From: Anaerolineales bacterium UBA6663
GTDB lineage: Bacteria > Chloroflexota > Anaerolineae > Anaerolineales > UBA6663
Direction: 5' to 3'
DNA length: 8,389 nucleotides
NCBI GenBank assembly: GCA_002455335.1
Contig: DKKP01000290.1
Coordinates: 6,633 to 15,021 of the forward strand
Within the stretch, counting starts at the first letter, position 1. Every line of letters starts with the position of its first letter. The notes under the pieces were generated by a model that did no database searches, was not told the DNA's origin, and saw nothing but the letters and a program-made list of their open reading frames with translations. A program made the translations under genes and the position numbers. Below are positions 1-6,115 of this stretch, in pieces.

Positions 1-85
1 CGAGGACGATCCACAGCCCGACCAACACGGCCACAACGGTCGTTGTCGTCCGAACCCACGGTCGTGACCACCAGGCCCTTACCAT
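1..85 (-). CDS. Partial membrane protein (N-terminus only), probable further permease of the importer
   Basis: An ATG at 85-83 (minus strand) overlaps the stop codon of the upstream permease by seven bases and opens a frame that stays open to the window edge (28 codons). It sits behind a strong Shine-Dalgarno stretch (GGGGGAGG, seven bases before the ATG). The short peptide has an Arg/Trp-rich start followed by a Thr/Val/Leu-rich hydrophobic run (residues 13-28) that looks like the start of a transmembrane helix. BMP-type importers usually have two different permeases, so the position suggests the second permease subunit. The visible residues are too few to name a family, and an unrelated membrane protein is possible. 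The ATPase does not lie between these genes, so it would have to be encoded further left or elsewhere. Confidence 0.6.
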   Translation of the reverse strand, partial: MVRAWWSRPWVRTTTTVVAVLVGLWIVL

Positions 86-1182
86 TTTCGATCCTCCCCC
101 TGCATCTTCCGGGCGATCTCGAGGACCCGGGGCGACGAGGCCGCCAGCACCGCCAGGATCGCCAACACGCGGATGAGGTCGACGAGCTGGGCGGGCAACT
201 TGGCGATCGCCTCCATGGCGACCGCACCGGTTTGCAGCCCGGCGAAGAACAGCGCCGACACACCCACCATGAAGGGCGCAAACCCGCCCAGGAGGGCGAC
301 GGCGATCGCGTCATAGCCCGTGCTCGGCGCGAACCCCGAGATCAGGCGGGCCTGATAGCCCAGGATCTCGGCCGCCCCGGCCAGCCCGGCCAGGCTGCCG
401 CTGAAGAAGAAGGCCAGCAGGAATACACGATCGGCCCGGATGCCGGCATGCCCGGCGGCGACCCGGTTCTGGCCGACGATACGCACCCGCTGCCCGAGCG
501 TCGTGTACTGCATGATGAAGAACATGATGACCATGGCCGCCAGGGCGAAGACCAGCCCCAGGTGCAGCTGCGTCTGTGGGACCAGCTTCGGGTACATCAC
601 GCCCGCCAGGACCGGAAACGACGTCGGCGCGCCGCTGAACCCGCCCGACTTGATCGGACCAGCCACCATGTAGTCGACCAGATAAATGGCGACGTAATTC
701 AACAAGATCGTGGAAATGATTTCGTTCGAGCCGTACCTGACCTTCAAGAAGGCGGGGAGTAACGCCCAGAGCCCGCCGGCGACGAAGGCCGCGAGCGTCG
801 CGAGCAACATGTGCAGCCAGCCGGGCAAGCCCGCAAACTGCCCGGCGACGATGATGGCTGCCAGCCCGCCCATGTACATCTGCCCGACGGCGCCGATGTT
901 GAACGCACCGGATTGGAAGGCGAAGGCGATCCCCAAACCGCACAGCAGCAACGGGACCGCCGTCTTGACGGTCTCGGAAGTCTGCATCAAGTTGCCAAAC
1001 GAGCCTTGCGCCAGGGCTGAATAAGCCTTGATCGGGTCGTAGCCCATGAGCAGGATGATCACGGCGCCCGCCAGGGCCGCGATCACGATCGAGAGCACAG
1101 GCAACGCGATGTTCGCAACGGGCAGGTTGAAGCGGGCTTTGGGTTTGAGCGGCGCAAGGTTCTGGCTGACGTCTTCGGCCAT
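79..1182 (-). CDS. ABC transporter permease, BMP/nucleoside type (YufP-like, BPD_transp_2 family)
   Basis: A 367-residue inner-membrane permease that would form half of the channel of an importer fed by the BMP lipoprotein encoded upstream. Hydrophobic segments begin near residues 24-46 and 72-90 and continue to the C-terminus. Family features are the MGYDPIKAYSAL stretch after the first helix (about 46-57), the small-residue segment FNIGAVGQMYMGG (94-106), KVRYGSNEIISTILLNY (about 147-163) and the late GYDAIAVALLGGFAP segment. I chose the ATG at 1182 because GGAG lies eight bases upstream and the protein then starts like a normal permease with a short polar tail. An in-frame ATG at 1293 would add 37 residues encoded by an inverted repeat, with no family character. 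The last codons overlap the next gene start (85). Known members carry nucleosides, nucleobases or riboflavin; the substrate here cannot be read from sequence. Confidence 0.9.
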   Translation of the reverse strand: MAEDVSQNLAPLKPKARFNLPVANIALPVLSIVIAALAGAVIILLMGYDPIKAYSALAQGSFGNLMQTSETVKTAVPLLLCGLGIAFAFQSGAFNIGAVGQMYMGGLAAIIVAGQFAGLPGWLHMLLATLAAFVAGGLWALLPAFLKVRYGSNEIISTILLNYVAIYLVDYMVAGPIKSGGFSGAPTSFPVLAGVMYPKLVPQTQLHLGLVFALAAMVIMFFIMQYTTLGQRVRIVGQNRVAAGHAGIRADRVFLLAFFFSGSLAGLAGAAEILGYQARLISGFAPSTGYDAIAVALLGGFAPFMVGVSALFFAGLQTGAVAMEAIAKLPAQLVDLIRVLAILAVLAASSPRVLEIARKMQGEDRKW

Positions 1183-1191
1183 GAATCGCAC

Positions 1192-1228
1192 TCCGGTAGG
1201 AAGACAAGAAGACGGGCACCCTACCGGA
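1192..1228 (-). promoter_or_regulatory. Hairpin overlapping the permease ribosome-binding site
   Basis: A perfect 9-bp inverted repeat (TCCGGTAGG at 1192-1200 and CCTACCGGA at 1220-1228 on the plus strand) with a 19-base loop lies just before the permease start. In the minus-strand transcript the proximal arm includes the GGA of the GGAG Shine-Dalgarno (1194-1191). A folded stem would therefore partly cover the ribosome-binding site. This could lower permease translation relative to the binding protein. The pairing is visible in the sequence; the regulatory role is inferred. Confidence 0.5.
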
Positions 1229-1229
1229 A

Positions 1230-1301
1230 CGTAGAGCGTGGCGTGTAGAGCGACCACGCTATCGCGCGCCAGCGTCATCGCTCTACGCGCCACGCTCCAC
1301 G
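1230..1301. repeat. Imperfect long inverted repeat between bmp and permease genes
   Basis: The arms 1230-1252 and 1279-1301 pair over 23 positions with two non-Watson-Crick pairs (one mismatch, one wobble), around a 26-base loop. The arms are built from variations of the unit GTAGAGCG / GTGGCG, so the element also contains short direct repeats. It lies about 78 bases after the stop codon of the binding-protein gene. No T-run follows on the minus strand, so a classic intrinsic terminator is not supported. A REP-like or small mobile intergenic repeat, or an mRNA-stabilising stem that favours binding-protein expression, would fit. Copies elsewhere in the genome cannot be seen from here. Confidence 0.65.
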
Positions 1302-1378
1302 ATCACCGCCCCACATTCCGGCAGGGCACCCATCCATTCAGACGTACACTTCAACGTTCGTCAGACAGGCTCCACCGT

Positions 1379-2383
1379 TTACTTCAAGACCGGGAAGTCC
1401 AGCTTGCCGGCGAGATAGTCGGCGATGGCCTGGTTCACCGTATCCTTGACCTCGGCGGGGACGAAGTCGCCCCAGACACCCATCTTCTGGGTCTCCTCGG
1501 CAAAGCCACTTACGAAGGAGGTGCCGCCCTTGAGCGTGCCGGCCCCAAACTGGCGCGCGATCGACAGATACACACCCGGGACGTCCTGGACGGCGCTTGT
1601 GATGACGGTGTCCGGCGCGAGGTCATGCGCGTCGCCGCTCCAGCCGCCGATCACCTTGATGCCCTTCGACCTGGCCAGCTCGATCGCCGGCGGCGCGAAG
1701 GCGTCGCCGATGATCAACAGGACGTCGACGCCGCGGTCGATCTGGGCCTGGGTCACCTGCTGGCCCTTGACCACATCGTCCCACGAACCGACGAACGAGA
1801 CGTTGACATCGGCATCCGGGTTGACGGCCAGGGCGCCGAGCTTAATCGTGTCGGAGTCGGCGGTCACCTGCGGGGCGTCCTGTGCGGCCACGATGCCGAT
1901 CTTGTTGTTCTCGGTCATCATGCCGGCGGCCATGCCCGCAAAGTAGCCGAGCTCGCCGAACTTGAAGTTCGTGCCCACGATATTGGCGCCTTCGGTCGTG
2001 GCGTTGATCTGGACGAACATCACATTCGGGAAGTCGGGCGCGACGGCCTTGAGGGCCTCGCCCCACTCGTAGCCGTGGCAGTAGATCAGGTCGTAGCCCT
2101 GCTGGGCATACTGGCGCAGGGTGTTCTGCTGCTGCGCCGATTCGACGCTCTCGGAGTAGGCGATCTCGTAGCCCAGCTCCTTCTCGATCGACTGAAGGCC
2201 CTCAAGAGCGTTCTGGTGCCACCCGTGGTCATTGGTGGGGCCAGACGTCACCATCGCGACCCGCATGGTCTTTGCGCCTTCGGTTGGCGCTGCGGGAACC
2301 GGGGTCGCCGCTGGGGCGCAGCCGACGAGAGCCGCCAGCGAGGCGGCCACCAACATCAAACGACCGGCGTATCTGAGGTTCAT
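1379..2383 (-). CDS. BMP/PnrA-family ABC transporter substrate-binding lipoprotein
   Basis: A 334-residue extracytoplasmic lipoprotein that would capture the substrate for the importer. The N-terminus is a lipoprotein signal peptide: Arg at 4 and 8, a hydrophobic run at 9-20, and lipobox L-V-G-C with Cys22. A flexible Ala/Pro/Thr linker (23-37) follows, then the periplasmic-binding fold starting at TMRVAMVTSGPTNDHGWHQ (39-57). The NDHGW signature in the first ligand loop and the later VMFVQINATTEGANIVG and GYFAGMAAGMMTENNKIGIVAA segments are typical of the PF02608 BMP family. The ATG at 2383 is chosen because it starts the signal peptide and has AAAGGGAGA eight bases upstream; an ATG at 2443 would place 20 polar residues before the signal. 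It is first in its unit, followed by the permease after a 196-base gap with hairpins. Characterised relatives bind purine nucleosides (PnrA) or riboflavin (RfuA). The divergent catabolic genes suggest an N-heterocycle, but this is inference. Confidence 0.93.
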   Translation of the reverse strand: MNLRYAGRLMLVAASLAALVGCAPAATPVPAAPTEGAKTMRVAMVTSGPTNDHGWHQNALEGLQSIEKELGYEIAYSESVESAQQQNTLRQYAQQGYDLIYCHGYEWGEALKAVAPDFPNVMFVQINATTEGANIVGTNFKFGELGYFAGMAAGMMTENNKIGIVAAQDAPQVTADSDTIKLGALAVNPDADVNVSFVGSWDDVVKGQQVTQAQIDRGVDVLLIIGDAFAPPAIELARSKGIKVIGGWSGDAHDLAPDTVITSAVQDVPGVYLSIARQFGAGTLKGGTSFVSGFAEETQKMGVWGDFVPAEVKDTVNQAIADYLAGKLDFPVLK

Positions 2384-2633
2384 CGCTTCATCTCCCTTTC
2401 CTCGAAGACAATCGTCCTTCTGAAGTCCGCCAAAGACCGGCACATGGCCGGTTGCGCACAGTGGATGGGATCACGACCTCGCACGGTGTCGACCTGACCT
2501 TGTTTTTCAGCCCTAGCTACGCTCGACCTCCACCACCTGGACACTGGGCGCACGGAGATTACCCATTCGGCCCACCCTGTCCATTGCCACTTTACTAATT
2601 CAGTGTTGTTTTGTCCGAATTGAATGGAATTCT
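2384..2633 (-). other. Long 5' leader region of the transporter unit
   Basis: If the minus-strand promoter proposed at 2641-2669 is right, transcription would start near 2634, leaving roughly 250 untranslated bases before the binding-protein ATG. I find no convincing gene in it on either strand. It contains one clear small stem (ACCGGC 2436-2441 and GCCGGT 2447-2452, loop ACATG). The part nearest the promoter is visibly richer in A and T than the coding regions. I do not recognise a riboswitch class in it. An undetected promoter closer to the gene is the simplest alternative. Confidence 0.35.
2436..2452. other. Small perfect stem-loop in the transporter leader
   Basis: A 6-bp perfect inverted repeat, ACCGGC and GCCGGT, encloses a five-base loop. 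It lies 53 bases upstream of the binding-protein start. No T-run follows in either direction, so a terminator is not indicated. The role is unknown. Confidence 0.35.
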
Positions 2634-2640
2634 GGGGATC

Positions 2641-2669
2641 ATACTAGTAGCAACAAGCTCGTTTGTCAA
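2641..2669 (-). promoter_or_regulatory. Predicted sigma-70-type promoter for the transporter unit
   Basis: Read on the minus strand, 2669-2664 is TTGACA, a full match to the -35 consensus. After 17 bp, 2646-2641 reads TAGTAT, matching TATAAT at four of six positions. The -35 lies inside the left arm of the inverted repeat at 2663-2683, so a protein bound there would block or position polymerase. The start would be near 2634, far from the binding-protein ATG, which lowers confidence. Confidence 0.45.
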
Positions 2670-2683
2670 CTGATGGTTGACAA
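2663..2683. promoter_or_regulatory. Palindromic operator shared by the two divergent promoters
   Basis: Perfect 8-bp arms TTGTCAAC (2663-2670) and GTTGACAA (2676-2683) surround a five-base centre, TGATG. Skipping one mismatched pair, the symmetry continues for three more pairs (CTC/TCG side, 2659-2661 with 2685-2687). Such two-fold symmetric TTGT...ACAA sites are typical of dimeric helix-turn-helix repressors; TTGT/ACAA half-sites are common for the GntR/FadR group. Each arm contains a TTGACA -35 hexamer, one facing each operon. No regulator gene is in this window. The symmetry is seen directly; the regulator family is a guess. Confidence 0.7.
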
Positions 2684-2706
2684 TCGAAAGCCGACCAAAG
2701 TACACT
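2677..2706 (+). promoter_or_regulatory. Predicted sigma-70-type promoter for the catabolic operon
   Basis: TTGACA at 2677-2682 is a perfect -35 hexamer. After 18 bp, TACACT at 2701-2706 matches the -10 consensus at four of six positions. Transcription would start near 2713, giving a leader of about 44 bases before the ATG at 2757. The -35 lies within the right arm of the operator, so repression by occlusion is expected if the operator is bound. Confidence 0.55.
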
Positions 2707-2756
2707 AGTCGAGACCACCGGGCGAAAAAGGTTGCCTCAGGGGGCCCGGGACCCAC

Positions 2757-3746
2757 ATGGCTTTCTCACGAGAACAATTGCACATCGTGCCGCTGTATCG
2801 CGATGATGCAGAGCTCCACCTGACCCAGTCCCGCTCGACTGCGGCTGCGGCCTTGACCAAGGCCCGGGAGGTTTATCACGCCGTGTTCTTCCCGGCGGCG
2901 CCGACCGCCCGCCCCTACACCTTCGCCTCGATCGTGCTGTCGTTCGACGGCAAGATGGCCTTCCCCGATGACCCACGTGGCCCCAGGGTGGCCTCGGCCA
3001 ATGAGCTCGATCCGGCCGGGGGCCTGATCGACTACTGGATCCTCAACGTACTCAGGGCGCATGCGGATGCCAGCATCATCGGCGCGCGAACGCTGGCCGC
3101 CGAACCCGAGGCGGAATTCGGCTGTTTGGACCCGGAACTGACGACTGAGCGACCCGCGTTACTCGGGAAGCCAGATCCGCTGATCCCGATCGTGGTTTCG
3201 TTGGACGGCACAGACATCCCGCTCGACCATCGTGCGTTCGCACGTGTCCACGATCGGCCCCTGATCGCCACCTGCCGGGCCGGCGGCGACGCGCTACGAC
3301 GCCAGGGCCTGGTCGACGCGCTTTGGCTTGGGCCCTTTGCCACAACCGACGCGGTGCCCGACGACGACCTCGCCGGTCCGATCCGGGCCGCGCGCTCGGC
3401 CGGACGCCAGGTCGTGCTGCTGACCGGAGACGAGCGCCCGGACGCTCAGACGCTGTTGCTCGTTCTGCGCCGGATCGGGATCGAGCATCTGTTGATTGAA
3501 TCACCCACCTACTGGTGGTTGCTGCTGGGCGAGAAGGCGCTCGACGAGTTGTTTGTCAACTATTCGTCGGTGTACATTGGGGGTTCACTCACACCCGGCG
3601 TCGTTGGCGCCTTCACATCAACCGATCACCCCCACGCGAAGTGCATCTACGTCGGCCTGCACCCCGACGGTTTTTTGTACACGCGGCAAAAGCTGGTTTA
3701 CGGAGCGGTCACAACAGGAAGGATCGCATGCAAGACGCCACGCTGA
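2757..3746 (+). CDS. RibD C-terminal-domain (DHFR-fold) reductase
   Basis: A 329-residue soluble protein, probably an NAD(P)H-dependent reductase acting on a pyrimidine, pterin or similar ring. After an N-terminal extension of about 50 residues, the RibD_C/DHFR-like fold starts at RPYTFASIVLSFDGKMA (52-68), whose SFDGK is the family signature. DYWILNVLRAHADASIIGARTL (92-112) follows, and near the end IESPTYWW (247-254), DELF (263-266) and VYIGG (272-276). The cytidine-deaminase domain of bifunctional RibD is absent. The usual Glu-Gly-Gly-Pro motif of RibD reductases reads Glu-Ser-Pro-Thr (248-251), so the cofactor or substrate site differs from riboflavin enzymes. It is first in the operon; AGGGGG lies 12 bases before the ATG, a rather long spacing. 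It overlaps the amidohydrolase start by 19 bases. Riboflavin synthesis is unlikely given the neighbours. A dihydropterin reductase role is an alternative because DHFR and RibD_C share the fold. Confidence 0.85.
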   Translation: MAFSREQLHIVPLYRDDAELHLTQSRSTAAAALTKAREVYHAVFFPAAPTARPYTFASIVLSFDGKMAFPDDPRGPRVASANELDPAGGLIDYWILNVLRAHADASIIGARTLAAEPEAEFGCLDPELTTERPALLGKPDPLIPIVVSLDGTDIPLDHRAFARVHDRPLIATCRAGGDALRRQGLVDALWLGPFATTDAVPDDDLAGPIRAARSAGRQVVLLTGDERPDAQTLLLVLRRIGIEHLLIESPTYWWLLLGEKALDELFVNYSSVYIGGSLTPGVVGAFTSTDHPHAKCIYVGLHPDGFLYTRQKLVYGAVTTGRIACKTPR

Positions 3747-5146
3747 TCGTCAAAGACACCACGCTTGTCACAATGGATCGTGACCTCCGCATCCTCCAGG
3801 ATCACGCCCTGGTCGTGCAGGGCAACACGATCGTGGCCATCGGGCCGAGCGCCGAGATCTTGGCGGCTTACAACAGCCCGACCGTGATCGACGGCCGCGA
3901 CAGGTTCGTGTTCCCGGGTTTCATCAACACCCACACCCATCTGTTTCAGAACGCCCTCAAGGGCCTGGGCCGCGACAAGACGCTGTTCGACTGGCTCGAC
4001 AGCTCGGTCCGCAAGGCCCTGCGCGAGATCCGACACACCGACGTCTACAACGCCGCGGTCGCCGGCTGTCTCGAGAACATCCGCAGCGGCGTCACCACGG
4101 TGCTCGACTACATGTACGCGCACGCCAGCGAGGCCGGGCTCGACGACGCGGTCGTGGCGGCCTTCGAACAAACCGGCATCCGTGGCATCCTCGGCCGCGC
4201 GCACACCAAGACCGACGGGTTCCCGGAAGCCGCGCGCTGCCCGATCAACGAAACCGAGGACATGTTCTACGCCGACGTCGATCGGCTGCGCGAGAGACTC
4301 AAAGGCCATGCGCGCATCTCGCTCGCGCTCGCGCCCGGGATCGTGTGGGACATGGACCCCGACGGCTACCGCCGGCTGCGGCAGTATGCAGACCAACACG
4401 GTCTGCGCATCACCATGCACCTCGACGAGACCGCCGAAGACGACGCCTATACCCGCGCCCAGTACGGCATCAACACCGCCGAGCTGCTCGACCAGACCGG
4501 CGTGCTTGGCGAAGACTTCATCGGCGCGCATCTCGTCCACCTCGACGCGACCACGCTCGAGATCTTCGGGCGGCGGCGGATCAAGTGCTCGCACAACCCG
4601 GTCGCCAACCTCATCCTGGCCTCAGGCGTGGCGCCTGTCCCGACGTTGCGCGGGATGGACCTCGACGTCGGCCTCGGCACCGATGGCGCAGCCAGCAACG
4701 ACACGCAGAACATGATCGAGGTCATCAAACTGGCCGCGCTCGTGCACAAGGGGTTCCATCTGGATCCCACGATCCTCAATGCCGTAGAGGTCGTGAAGAT
4801 GGCGACGATCGAAGGCGCGCGTGTCGTCGGCCGCGAGGCCGATCTCGGCTCGCTCGAGGTCGGCAAGCTAGCCGACTTCTTCTTGTTCAATCCGCGCAAC
4901 GTCGCCTGCGTGCCGGTCGCCGACCCGATCACGTGTCTGGTGTACTCGGGCAACCCGACGTGCGTCGAGACCGTCGTCATTCACGGCGCGGTCGTGCTGC
5001 AGGACGGCGTGTTCCGCACAACGGACGAGGCGCAGGCCGTCGACGCCCTGCAAGAGTCGGCCTACAAGCTGCGCCAGCGCGTGGGCCTGGGCAATGAGAT
5101 CAACGGCCGGCCAGTGGTCGTCGAACCGTTCGCGGCGCGAGCGTGA
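3728..5146 (+). CDS. Amidohydrolase of the ATZ/TRZ, MTA/SAH-deaminase type (probable aminohydrolase)
   Basis: A 472-residue cytosolic metal-dependent hydrolase that most likely deaminates an amino-substituted N-heterocycle. A small N-terminal beta domain leads into the TIM barrel at FPGFINTHTHLFQ, with metal ligands His69 and His71. His231 and the catalytic Glu234 (HLDE) follow, then His268, the SHNPVANL motif (288-295) and Asp319 in GTDGAASND. This is the full mononuclear aminohydrolase set shared by TrzN, 8-oxoguanine deaminase and SAH/MTA deaminases. Gln74 after the His-x-His is reminiscent of purine-type deaminases. The start is placed at the ATG at 3728, with AGGAAGGA a few bases before it. 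The frame is open further upstream, but those residues overlap the reductase and have no family character. The stop overlaps the next start (GTGA). The substrate cannot be read from sequence; a dechlorinase or guanine-type deaminase is also possible. Confidence 0.93.
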   Translation: MQDATLIVKDTTLVTMDRDLRILQDHALVVQGNTIVAIGPSAEILAAYNSPTVIDGRDRFVFPGFINTHTHLFQNALKGLGRDKTLFDWLDSSVRKALREIRHTDVYNAAVAGCLENIRSGVTTVLDYMYAHASEAGLDDAVVAAFEQTGIRGILGRAHTKTDGFPEAARCPINETEDMFYADVDRLRERLKGHARISLALAPGIVWDMDPDGYRRLRQYADQHGLRITMHLDETAEDDAYTRAQYGINTAELLDQTGVLGEDFIGAHLVHLDATTLEIFGRRRIKCSHNPVANLILASGVAPVPTLRGMDLDVGLGTDGAASNDTQNMIEVIKLAALVHKGFHLDPTILNAVEVVKMATIEGARVVGREADLGSLEVGKLADFFLFNPRNVACVPVADPITCLVYSGNPTCVETVVIHGAVVLQDGVFRTTDEAQAVDALQESAYKLRQRVGLGNEINGRPVVVEPFAARA

Positions 5147-6111
5147 GCACCATGATCAGCCTCAATCAAAACGCGCTTCCCAAAGTCAAGTACGTCATCG
5201 AACACGCCGAGGCGCTCGGGTGCCGCTACTTCCGTCTGCCATCGGGCGCGCACGTAATCGACATGGGCGTGCACGCCAAGGGCGGCTTTGAGGCCGGCCG
5301 GCTGTTCGCCGAGATCAGCATGGCCGATCTCGGCGTCTGCCACCTCACCGACTACACGCTCCCCGGCGACGTCTCTGTCATGGCGGTCGAAGTGTCGACG
5401 TCCGAGCCGCTGCTGGCCTGCCTGTGCAGCCAGATCGGCGGCTACCCGCTCTCCAGCGGCCACTTCGCCGCGATCGGCTCGGGCCCGGGCCGCGCCAAGG
5501 CGGCCCTCGACATCGACCACAGTTTCGCGTTCACGTCGTACCGCGACACCGCCGACGTCGTCATCTTCGGCATCCAGGCGAACGAGTACCCGGACGAGGG
5601 CATGGTTGCCCAGGTGGCCCGCGACTGCCGTGTGCGGCCCGAGGACGTGTACTTCCTGGCGCACAAGACCAGCTCGGTCGTGGCCTCGATCCAGGTCTCG
5701 GCCCGCATCCTCGAGCAGACCATCAACAAGATGATGAAGAAGGGGTTCGACCTGAACACGCTCGCCTACGCGCGCGGCATGTGCCTCGTCGCGCCGGTCG
5801 ACGCCGATGCCGAAGCGGCGATGGGTAAGATCAATGACTGCCTCCTGTACGGCGGCCGCTCAGAGTTCTGGGTCGATTGGGAGGATGAGTTGATCGCCGA
5901 GATCCTGCCGAAACTCGTCACCGAGTCGTCGCGCGACTACGGGCGGCTGTTCCGCGAGCTGTTCCTCGAGGCCGAGCGCGATTTCTACAAGATGGACCTC
6001 GACATCCACTCGCCCGCCGCGGTGCAGATCGTGAACATGACCACCGGCCGGATGTTCAAGGCCGGGCGGATCCGCGAGGATCTCATCTTGAAGAGCCTGT
6101 TCAACCGCTAA
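5143..6111 (+). CDS. mch: Methenyltetrahydromethanopterin cyclohydrolase (Mch) homologue
   Basis: A 322-residue protein matching Mch in length and motifs. Mch hydrolyses N5,N10-methenyl-H4MPT to a formyl-H4MPT in the C1 pathway of methanogens and methylotrophs. Visible family features are EPLLACLCSQIGGYPL (88-103), the GSGPGRA loop (112-118), AMGKINDCLLYGGR and the C-terminal RDFYKMDLDIHSPA segment. The ARILE segment keeps Arg188 and Glu191, three residues apart like the catalytic Arg/Glu pair described for the archaeal enzyme. The start is taken as GTG at 5143, which overlaps the amidohydrolase stop as GTGA. An ATG at 5152 is an alternative, since neither has a strong ribosome-binding site. 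No other H4MPT genes (fae, mtdB, fhcABCD) are visible here, so it may serve H4MPT or have been recruited to open an amidine ring in a catabolic substrate. Family assignment is firm; function in this operon is open. Confidence 0.92.
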   Translation: MSTMISLNQNALPKVKYVIEHAEALGCRYFRLPSGAHVIDMGVHAKGGFEAGRLFAEISMADLGVCHLTDYTLPGDVSVMAVEVSTSEPLLACLCSQIGGYPLSSGHFAAIGSGPGRAKAALDIDHSFAFTSYRDTADVVIFGIQANEYPDEGMVAQVARDCRVRPEDVYFLAHKTSSVVASIQVSARILEQTINKMMKKGFDLNTLAYARGMCLVAPVDADAEAAMGKINDCLLYGGRSEFWVDWEDELIAEILPKLVTESSRDYGRLFRELFLEAERDFYKMDLDIHSPAAVQIVNMTTGRMFKAGRIREDLILKSLFNR

Positions 6112-6115
6112 CACC

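Noticed and set aside
1183..1293. 37-residue N-terminal extension of the permease from an ATG at 1293
   Set aside because: The extension is encoded by the two inverted repeats, has no family resemblance, and a good ribosome-binding site lies just before the ATG at 1182.
1230..1301. Intrinsic terminator after the binding-protein gene
   Set aside because: The stem is long, but no T-run follows it on the minus strand and the permease gene continues downstream with its own ribosome-binding site.
1238..2497. Long plus-strand open frame opposite the binding-protein gene
   Set aside because: Its translation is Arg/His/Asp-rich with no recognisable domain, and it lies antisense to a clear BMP lipoprotein. 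It is a GC-rich shadow frame.
2384..2640. Purine or flavin riboswitch in the transporter leader
   Set aside because: BMP importers can be riboswitch-controlled, but I could not identify conserved core elements of a known class; only one small stem is evident.
2643..2709. Direct repeat of ACTAGT at 2643-2648 and 2704-2709 as paired regulator sites
   Set aside because: Six-base matches in a short AT-richer gap are weak evidence; both overlap the predicted -10 regions and may be coincidental.
3515..3727. Upstream extension of the amidohydrolase to 3515
   Set aside because: The added 71 residues overlap conserved RibD_C sequence in another frame and do not resemble amidohydrolases. The ATG at 3728 has AGGAAGGA in front.
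3698..4594. Minus-strand open frame of 298 codons inside the amidohydrolase gene
   Set aside because: Low-complexity Val/Asp/Arg composition, antisense to a gene with all its metal ligands in place; a shadow of GC-rich codons.
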